From CAWIMX01 sp963792785 (GTDB lineage: Bacteria; Acidobacteriota; Vicinamibacteria; Vicinamibacterales; CAVVIG01): DNA of 64,000 nt. The notes under the pieces were generated by a model that was given only the letters and a program-made list of their open reading frames with translations, had not been told where the DNA came from and did no database searches. The position numbers and the translations under genes are program-made. Location of the stretch: assembly GCA_963792785.1 (NCBI GenBank), contig CAWBXO010000001.1:682001-746000 (forward strand), in the 5' to 3' direction. This document shows positions 57,575 to 64,000 of this stretch, in pieces (the stretch's first letter is position 1; every line of letters begins with the position of its first letter).

Positions 57575-58765
57575 GTGACGCGGGCAGTCTCGCGGGCCGA
57601 CATCGTGATCGCCGGCGCCGGTCCCTCGGGCGCCTGGACGGCACGCACCCTCGCCGCGGCGGGGGCGCGCGTCGTGCTCGTGGACGGATCCCACCCGCGG
57701 GAGAAGCCCTGCGGCGGAGGCGTCACCGGCCGCGCCCTCGCCCGGGTGGCCGCGGCCGTCGACACCGCGGCGCTCCCGGCGGTCGCCATCCGCGACGTGC
57801 GCTTCACCGACCCGCGCGGGGGCGACACCGTGGTCGACCTGCCGCCGGGCGCCGATGGACGGCCGCTCGTCGTCGCCAGCCGCGAGGCGTTCGACGGGTG
57901 CCTGCTCGATGCCGCCCTCGCGGCGGGCGCCAGGTTCGAGCGCGCCCGCATCCTCGAGGTCTCGCGCGAGGGCGGCCGCTTCCGGGTGGACACGACCGTC
58001 GGCGCGTTCGACGCCGGCTTCGTCGTCGGCGCCGACGGCGCCAACAGCCTGGTGCGCCGGCGGCTGGCGCGCGCCCTGCCGCGCGATCAGATCTCCATTG
58101 CGACCGGCTACTTCGTACACGGACGGACGAGCGACGCGATCGCCCTCGAGTTCACGTCGGATCCCCCCGGCTACCTCTGGTCCTTCCCGCGCCCCACGCA
58201 TCTTGCCGTCGGGATCTGCGCGCAGGCGGACGCGGGCATCGGGTCGGCCGCGCTGCGCGCGCGCGCCGCGGCGTGGATGGCCGCCACTGGGCTGGCCGAG
58301 GGCGCGTCGCTGGAACCGTACGCCTGGCCCATTCCCTCCCTGACCGCGGCGGGGCTCGCGGCCAACCAGGTCAGCGGACCCGGCTGGTGTCTCGTGGGCG
58401 ACGCCGCCGGCCTGGTCGATCCGATCACCCGGGAAGGCATCTACTTCGCCCTCGAATCGGCCGAGTTCGCGGCGGACGCCCTCACGAGGACCCGGGCGCC
58501 GGAGGCGGCCTACGCGGCGGCCGTCAGCGACGTCATCACCCCCGAGCTCGCGCGCGCGGCGCGCCTCAAGGCGGGATTCTTCCGGCCGGCCTTCACGGCG
58601 CTGCTGCTTGACGCGCTGCGCGAGAGCCCGGCCATACGGCGGGTGATGGCCGACCTGATCGCGGGCAGACAGCCGTACCGCGGACTCGCCCTCCGGCTCG
58701 CCCGCACGATGGAAGTCGGGCTCGCCCTCAGGGCGCTCGTCATAGTGCCTCAGTTACACCCGTAG
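57575..58765 (+). CDS. FAD-dependent geranylgeranyl-reductase-like oxidoreductase
   Basis: About 396 residues. N-terminal Rossmann motif ADIVIAGAGPSGAWTARTLA, then VLVDGSHPREKPCGGGVTGR (the PCGGG motif of the geranylgeranyl reductase family), VVGADGANSLVRRRLARALP, a sheet domain with YLWSFPRPTHLAVGICAQAD, and GPGWCLVGDAAGLVDPITRE, GIYFALESAEFAADAL (second FAD motif). Such enzymes reduce isoprenoid or quinone side chains. GTG 57575 is chosen because the -10 box covers the ATG at 57563, which would add four residues. Stands alone between the 57094 gene and tatA. Confidence 0.88.
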   Translation: MTRAVSRADIVIAGAGPSGAWTARTLAAAGARVVLVDGSHPREKPCGGGVTGRALARVAAAVDTAALPAVAIRDVRFTDPRGGDTVVDLPPGADGRPLVVASREAFDGCLLDAALAAGARFERARILEVSREGGRFRVDTTVGAFDAGFVVGADGANSLVRRRLARALPRDQISIATGYFVHGRTSDAIALEFTSDPPGYLWSFPRPTHLAVGICAQADAGIGSAALRARAAAWMAATGLAEGASLEPYAWPIPSLTAAGLAANQVSGPGWCLVGDAAGLVDPITREGIYFALESAEFAADALTRTRAPEAAYAAAVSDVITPELARAARLKAGFFRPAFTALLLDALRESPAIRRVMADLIAGRQPYRGLALRLARTMEVGLALRALVIVPQLHP

Positions 58766-58786
58766 TAGAATCCTTCTGAGGTAACT

Positions 58787-58940
58787 ATGGGTCGAATTGG
58801 ACTTCCGGAACTGCTGATCATCCTGGCGATCGTGGTCGTGATCTTCGGCGCCAACCGCCTGCCCGGTCTGGGCAAAGGCATCGGCAGCGCGATCAAGAAC
58901 TTCAAGGAGGAAGTCAGACGACAAGCCGGACGAGGACTAG
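58787..58940 (+). CDS. tatA: Sec-independent translocase protein TatA (frameshift near end)
   Basis: TatA oligomerises to move folded proteins across the inner membrane. MGRIGLPELLIILAIVVVIF gives the short helix, then GANRLPGLGKGIGSAIKNFK (FG hinge and amphipathic helix). After KNFKE the frame slips: one extra base near 58915, once removed, gives a normal acidic tail KSDDKPDED and TAG at 58938-58940, about 50 residues. Without that correction the frame runs on through the RNase R gene. TGAGGT precedes the ATG. No tatB or tatC nearby. Confidence 0.85.
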
Positions 58941-61217
58941 CGCCGGCCCCTCGCCGCCGCTCGCGCCGGCCCGGACGGTTCTTCTTCCGACGCCCCTCGA
59001 CCTTCGGCTTCGCGCGCGACTGGCGCGGCCCGCGGGCGCCATCCCGCACCCGCTCCAGGATCTCCACCAGGCCCAGCTCGATCTGTCGCTGCTCCATGTT
59101 CACGCGGATCACCTGCACCTTCACCTTGTCGCCCAGCCGGTAGACGCTGCTGCGGTGTTCTCGCCGCGCAGCAGGTGCGCGTTCTCGACGAACCGGTAGT
59201 AGTCGTCGGCCATCGTCGACACGTGGACGAGGCCCTCGACGAAGTGCTCGACCAGCTCGATGAACAGCCCGAACGCGGCGACGCCGGTGACGTAGCCGTC
59301 GAATTCATCGCCGACCTTGTCGGCCATGAACTTCACCTTCTTCCACTGCAGCAGCTCGCGCTCGGCGTCGTCGGCCCGCCGCTCCATCTCCGACGTGTGC
59401 CGGGCGATCTCCGGCAGCTCCTCGCGCCGCTCCTCGCGCGTCTCCGCCGATCAGCGTGGCGTGGCGCGACGCGCGGAGCGCGCGGTGCACGACGAGGTCG
59501 GGATACCGGCGGATCGGCGACGTGAAGTGGGTGTAGCTCGGCGCCGCCAGGCCGAAGTGGCCGAGGTTCTCGGGCGCGTAACGCGCCTTCTGCATCGTGC
59601 GCAGCATCAGGAAGCGCGATCGGCTTCTCCTCGGGCTTCCCTGCGATCCGCTCGAGCAGCTTCTGGAAGTGCACGCGGGCGCAGCGGCGGTCGCCGGCGC
59701 CCCGAGGCTCGTAGCCGAACCCGGAGATGAACTCCTCGAACTTCTCCACCTTCAGCGAGGTCCGGCTCCTCGTGCACGCGGTACAGCGCGGGCGCCTCGT
59801 GCGCTGTCGAGGTGGGACGCGACGGTCTCGTTGGCGAGGAGCATGAACTCCTCGATGAGCCGGTGCGCGACGTTCCGCTGCAGCGCGATGATCGCCTCGA
59901 CCACGCCGCCCTCGTCCACGACGACTTCCGCCTCGTTCAGATCGAAGTCGATCGACCCGCGGCGGCGCCGCGCGTCGTTCAGCATCGTGGAACAGCTCGC
60001 TGCATCAGCTCGAACATCGGCACGAGCGCGCTGCGTAGCGCGCGAGGAGCGCCGGATCCCGGTCGGTCAGGATGCCGTTCACCGCGGTGTAGGTCATCCG
60101 CTCGTCGCTGTTGATCACGCCGTCGTGCATCTCGTAGCGCACCACCTGCCCGCGCTCGTCGATCTCCATCAGGCACGACTGCACGAGGCGGTCGACGTGC
60201 GGGTTGAGGCTGCAGAGCCCGGTCGCCAGCTCCGAGGGGAACATGTGGACGGCGCGCTCCGGGAAAGTAGACCGACGTCCCCCGCTCGTAGGCCTCGCGG
60301 TCGAGCGGCGCTGCCCTCCGCCACGTAGTGCGACACGTCGGCGATGTGGACGCCGAGCCAGTAGTGGCCGTTCGTCAGCTGCTCGATCGTGATCGCGTCG
60401 TCGAAGTCGCGCGCGTGCTCGCCGTCGATCGTGACGGTGAGGCACGCGACGGAAGTCGCGTGCGGCCCTTGATGTCGCGCTCGGCGACGACCGCCGCTCC
60501 GAGCCGCGACGCCTCGTCCACGGCCTCGGCCGGATGCGCGTCGGGGATGCCGGTACTTGCGGATGATGATCTCGGTGTCGACGCCCGGGGGCGTCGATGT
60601 CGCCGAGCACCTCGGCGACGCGGCCCGATGCGCGCCGCGCGTCGGCGTCGGCCACCGCGTGAGCTCCACGCGTCACCATCTCGCCGGGCGACGCCCCGCC
60701 CTCCTGGCCCGGCGGCACGACGATGTCCATCAGGACGCGGCGATCGAACGGCACGACGTAGCCCATGCCGTGCTCGTCGCGATCGTAGCGGCCGACGATC
60801 CATTCGCCGCTGCGCTCGAGGATGCGGATGACGCGGCCCTCGACCCGCCCGCCGTCCTTGATCCGCTCGATGCGGACGACGACGCGGTCGCCGTGCATCG
60901 CCTCGCTCGAGATGCGGGCCCGAGATGTAGATGTCGCCGCCGCCGACCTCGAGCGGCCGCTCCGGCGTGACGAACCCGTAGCCGGCCGGGATGCGTCTGC
61001 AGCCGGCCGACGTAGAGGTCCATCTTCTCGGGCAGGCCGAAGCGGTGCCCGCGAATCTGGATGAGGTCGCCGTCGGCGACCAGGCGTCTTGAGGTGGCGC
61101 TTGAACGACGCGCGCTCGTCGCGCGGAATCCTGCAGCACCTGAAGGAGCTCGCGCACGCCGGCGGGATGATGGACGCGCTCGCGCATCAGCGCGAGCACC
61201 TGTTCACGAGAAATCAT
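58937..61217 (-). pseudogene. rnr: Ribonuclease R (many frameshifts, probably assembly errors)
   Basis: 3'-5' exoribonuclease. Pieces in all three frames line up in order: ISREQVLALMRERVHHPAGV (61217), IPAGYGFVTPERPLEVGGGD, GDRVVVRIERIKDGGRVEGR, the RNB catalytic stretch EHARDFDDAITIEQLTNGHY and IADVSHYVAEGS, MFPSELATGLCSLNPHVDRL, GLAAPSYTHFTSPIRRYPDL, the S1 domain DKVGDEFDGYVTGVAAFGLF and a basic tail. At least ten single-base slips are needed, roughly one per 100-250 bases. Every piece keeps its conserved residues, so this reads as low-quality sequence, not decay. Start and stop are certain only to a few codons. Confidence 0.8.
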
Positions 61218-61223
61218 CGTTGT

Positions 61224-62503
61224 TTAGGCTAACAGAACGACCTGGAGGTCCCCGACGTTCGTGCCGGTGGGTCCGGTCTGAATGAGGTCGCCCAGCGCGT
61301 CGAAAAAACGCGTAGGCGTCGTTGGTTGACAGAAAGAAAGCGGGGTCGAGCCCGGCCGCGCGCGCCCGGGCGAGGCTGCCGGCGTCGGCCACCGCCCCGG
61401 CCGCATCGGTCGGGCCGTCCACGCCGTCGGTGCCGGCGCTGGCGAGCGCCGCCTCCGGCCGGGCCGCCAGCGCGTCGAGCGCCGCCGAGGACGAACTCCT
61501 GGTTGCGTCCGCCGCGCCCGGCGCCGGTCACGCGGACCGTCGTCTCGCCGCTCGCTCACGACGCACGCGGGACGCGCGAGCCGCGCCGCGCGCGCCTCCG
61601 CCTCGCCGAGCAGCCGCGCGCCGGCGGCGCGCGCCTCCCCCACGACGGGCTCGTCGAGGCACAGCGTCGCGTAGCCGCGCGCGGCCGCTTCGGCGGTCGC
61701 GCCGGCCATCGCGTCACGCCGCCCGCCGACCAGGTGCCACGCGGCGCGCGCGAGCCGCGGATCCCCTGGCTTCGGCGTCTCTGCCGCGCTCCCGCGGCGC
61801 CCCGCTTCAAGATGCCGCACGACCGCGTCCGGGTATCGCGACACCCCGCCGAAGCGCTCGATCACGGCGATCGCGTCGGCGAACGTCGAGGGATCCGCCA
61901 CCGTCGGGCCCGATCCGATGTCGCTCGGGTCGTCGCCGACGACATCCGACACGGCGAAGGTCAGGCTCGCTCCGGCGGCGCGCGCGGCGAGCCATCCGCC
62001 CTTGACGTCCGACAGGTGCTGCCGCACGGCGTTGAGGGCGTGGATGTCCGCGCCCTCGCGCATCAGGCGCGACGTCGTCTCGCGCTGGTCGTCGAGGCTG
62101 ACGCCGTCCGCCGGTGCGGCCAGCAGCGCCGAGGCGCCGCCCGACAGCAGCACGACGAGTCTTTCGTCCGCCGCGAGCCCTTCCGCCACGGCCAGGGCGC
62201 GGCGTCCCCCTTCGATGCTGCCATCGGTCGGCGCGGGATGGCCGCCCTGAATCCATTCGAGCGGCGCGCACGGCTCGGCCGGCCCCGGCGCGACGACCAC
62301 GCCGCCGCGCGCGCGCGGTCCAAACCAGGCGAGGGCCGCGGACGCCATCGGCCCGGCCGCCTTTCCGGCGGCGACGATCCGGACGGCGCCGCGCGGCGCG
62401 CCGCGCTCGAGCGCGCGCGTCAGCAGCGCCGCCGCGTCGGCTGCACGAAGCCGGCCCGGACGATGGCCAGGAGATCGTCTCGAAGAGTTGTGGGAGCGGG
62501 CAG
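61224..62503 (-). pseudogene. Glycerate 2-kinase, GckA/MOFRL type (frameshifted)
   Basis: Phosphorylates glycerate to 2-phosphoglycerate. The N-terminal two thirds are in one frame: RIVAAGKAAGPMASAALAWF, IQGGHPAPTDGSIEGGRRAL, LVVLLSGGASALLAAPADGV, LNAVRQHLSDVKGGWLAARA and FAVSDVVGDDPSDIGSGPTV. The MOFRL end follows in other frames (VTGAGRGGRNQEFVL; then GPTGTNVGDLQVVLLA). Breaks lie near 61555, 61490 and 61310. The frame begins with CTG (62501-62503) directly after an upstream TGA: LRDDLLAIVRAG. RNase R starts 6 bp after its stop. Probably functional in the real genome. Confidence 0.78.
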
Positions 62504-62796
62504 TCAGTGCGCTTGCTTGGGATCGGACCAGGCGGAAAGGCCGGTGACGACGTCGAATTGTCTTGAGGAGGTTGCTGACCAGTTCGTGGGCGTTGTCCTT
62601 GGCAGCAGAGGTGTCGAGCTCGCCCATGATTCGCGCTGAGCGCCGGCTTCGACTCGGTAATGGCGCCCTCCGAATAGTACGGGCGCTGTTGCTGCAGACA
62701 GCGGTGGTGTTTGAGGAATTCTTCCCGGTAGAACTCGGCGAGTGAACGGCGTGCTGCGCGCTGAATCGGCCTCGAATCGGTCACGAAGCGTGGCAT
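62504..62796 (-). CDS. Unrecognised small ORF with its own promoter (probably frameshifted)
   Basis: ATG at 62794-62796 has a good Shine-Dalgarno (GAGGA, 5 nt spacing) and a consensus promoter upstream. It reads RFVTDSRPIQRAARRSLAEF, YREEFLKHHRCLQQQRPYYS. Two slips in the following 150 bases would continue it as MGELDTSAAKDNAHELVSNL, FDVVTGLSAWSDPKQAH and TGA at 62504-62506, touching the glycerate kinase frame. About 97 residues if so. The region is visibly less GC-rich than its neighbours. No family recognised; the join is inference, and the stretch might hold two small genes or none. Confidence 0.4.
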
Positions 62797-62839
62797 GCAG
62801 GTCCTCGTGAGTGGAGGTGGTTCCGTGGACTCTATTTCG

Positions 62840-62869
62840 AGTGTAGTGCTGTGGAAAACAGTGTGTCAA
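62840..62869 (-). promoter_or_regulatory. Promoter between ftsX and small ORF
   Basis: On minus TTGACA (62869-62864), 18 bases, TACACT (62845-62840). The -35 box contains the TGA stop codon of ftsX. It would drive the small ORF and perhaps glycerate kinase and RNase R. Confidence 0.65.
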
Positions 62870-63767
62870 GAACTGTAGACGTCTCGCCAGGCGGCGACCA
62901 GCGCCGCCCAGGCATCCGACCGCCATCCCCCCGACCACCAGCAGCACGCAGAGCCCCACAGGCAGGAACCGCACGGCCGACAGGTTGACGGCCGTGGCGA
63001 GCGGCTCCAGATAGCGCGCCCGCACCACCCAGAAGCGCCGCCCCGAGTGCGGCCAGCGCGACGAGCGCCCCCACGCCGCCCTGCAGCACGCCCTCGACGA
63101 TGAACGGGCCGCGCACGTAGGCCTCGGGCGCGCCGACCAGCTGCATGATGTCCAGCTCGTCGCGCCGCGCGTAAAGCGCGAGGCGCACGACGTTCGCCAC
63201 CGTGAGCGCCGCGGCGAGCGTCAGGATCGTGCCGAGCACGAGGCCCGCGGTGCGCAGGAGACTCACCGCGCCCAGCAGGCGCGTGAGCCATTCCTGGTCG
63301 TAGCGCACGTCGGCCACGCCCGGCATGCTGCCGCAGTTCGTCGGCCAGCGCGCCCACCCCCGCCCGGGCCGCGGTCGTCGGCCGCAGGCGGACGTCGTAC
63401 GACGCGGGAAGCGGGTTGCCGTCGAGATCACCGACCGCCGCCGCCAGGTCGCTGAACGTGGCTGCGGAAGCGCTCCAGCGCGTCGCTCTTCGAGACGTAT
63501 TCGCGCTGGGCCACGATCGGGCCCGGATGCGAGCCGCGACTCGATCGCCGCGCGGTCGCCCGGGCTGATCCCGTCGGCGAGGTACACCGACATCTCGGCG
63601 GACTCGCTCCATTCGGCGGCGAGCCGCTCCAGATTCAGCGTGACGAGCAGGAACGCGCCGAGCACGAACAGCGCGAGCGCGATCGTCGCCGTCGAGAGCA
63701 GCCCCGACTGGCGGCCGCGCCAGAGGCTGGCGAGCGCCTCCTCGAGGGCATACCGGAGCGCGCGCAT
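62866..63767 (-). pseudogene. ftsX: Cell-division ABC transporter permease FtsX (frameshifted)
   Basis: FtsEX controls murein hydrolases at the septum. N-terminus LRYALEEALASLWRGRQSGL, first helix STATIALALFVLGAFLLVTL, periplasmic start SAEMSVYLADGISPGDRAAI, then after slips near 63535, 63460 and 63330 the second half DVRYDQEWLTRLLGAVSLLR, LTLAAALTVANVVRLALYAR, DELDIMQLVGAPEAYVRGPF (FtsX hallmark), and after slips near 63040 and 62920 the end VAAWRDVYSS with TGA at 62866. About 300 residues in total, normal. ATG overlaps the ftsE TGA by one base. Confidence 0.85.
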
Positions 63768-64000
63768 CAGGCGACCTCCACGATGCGCCCGTGGTCGAGC
63801 GTGATCGCGCGGCGCCCGACGCGCCGGATCAGCTCGCGGTCGTGCGTGGCGACGACGACGGTCGTGCCGCGCGCGTTGATCTCGCGGAACAGGTTCATGA
63901 TCTCGAGCGACAGATCCGGATCGAGGTTGCCGGTCGGCTCGTCGGCCAGCACCAGCTGCGGATCGTTGACGAGCGCCCGCGCGATCGCGATGCGCTGCTG
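63767..64000 (-). CDS. ftsE: Cell-division ATP-binding protein FtsE, N-terminus beyond window
   Basis: Only the last 77 codons are in the window: QQRIAIARALVNDPQLVLAD (end of the ABC signature region), DEPTGNLDPDLSLEIMNLFR (Walker B and D loop), INARGTTVVVATHDRELIRR (H loop His) and ITLDHGRIVEVA. This matches FtsE, and the gene is followed at one-base overlap by ftsX. The reading frame is intact here. Confidence 0.93.
   Translation of the reverse strand, partial: QQRIAIARALVNDPQLVLADEPTGNLDPDLSLEIMNLFREINARGTTVVVATHDRELIRRVGRRAITLDHGRIVEVA

Noticed and set aside
58937..61217. Programmed frameshifting or true pseudogenisation of RNase R
   Set aside because: Ten or more slips without slippery sites, with all catalytic motifs kept and neighbouring genes damaged in the same way, point to sequence error.

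Overview
The window is a compact, GC-rich bacterial chromosome segment. It has type IV pilus and LolA/Tol-TonB style envelope genes (so Gram-negative), a CIRCE-controlled groESL, an NtrY/NtrX-like pair and many TPR proteins. This gene order fits Acidobacteriota, probably the Vicinamibacteria; that assignment is inferred from gene content and style, not from a marker search.

Layout. 0-6.5 kb (minus): pilMNOPQ, then two damaged lipoprotein genes and a TPR protein cut by the window edge; a textbook sigma-54 promoter sits before pilM. 6.7-10.8 kb (plus): rplM-rpsI-rpsB-tsf-pyrH-frr. 10.8-13.5 kb: pfkA, tRNA-Ala and a haem-copper protein. 13.7-18.7 kb (plus): a small zinc-ribbon protein, a cysteine-less rhodanese, a PHP/PolX protein, lolA and a TPR-secretin lipoprotein. 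18.7-25.9 kb (minus): a tightly overlapped murein recycling/synthesis operon, nagZ-ldcA-mpl-pxpB-pxpC-murB-murA, divergent from a GHMP kinase. 27-32 kb: RodZ-like, ThiE-like and TPR genes. 32-36 kb: ffh-rpsP-khpA-rimM-trmD-rplS-rnhB. 36-45.8 kb: TPR-RDD-pgpA-cinA-plsY-gpsA-ftsY-ribD-ribE-ribBA, broken between pgpA and cinA by repeats and an IS3 transposase relic. 45.8-53.7 kb: formimidoyltransferase, NtrX/NtrY pair, DUF4390, nrdR, a flippase-like membrane protein, purC and a Fis-type regulator. 53.8-58.9 kb: groESL, a TonB-type protein, an FAD reductase and tatA. 58.9-64 kb (minus): ftsE-ftsX-small gene-glycerate kinase-RNase R.

What stands out. Several genes have a -10 hexamer only 6-8 nt before a GTG or ATG start, which implies leaderless mRNAs. 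One divergent pair shares a self-complementary ATTATAAT as both -10 boxes. Convergent genes end on top of each other, two clearly sharing CTAG as both stop codons. Four intergenic spots carry stuttering word repeats, three of them with inverted arms. MurA carries Asp at the usual catalytic Cys position, and 5-oxoprolinase subunits B and C sit inside the murein operon.

Data quality. Many genes show single-base frameshifts, mostly explained by one extra base, sparse in most of the window but dense at about 0.9-1.8 kb and 58.9-63.6 kb. I read these as assembly errors rather than gene decay, and give such genes their inferred full extents.
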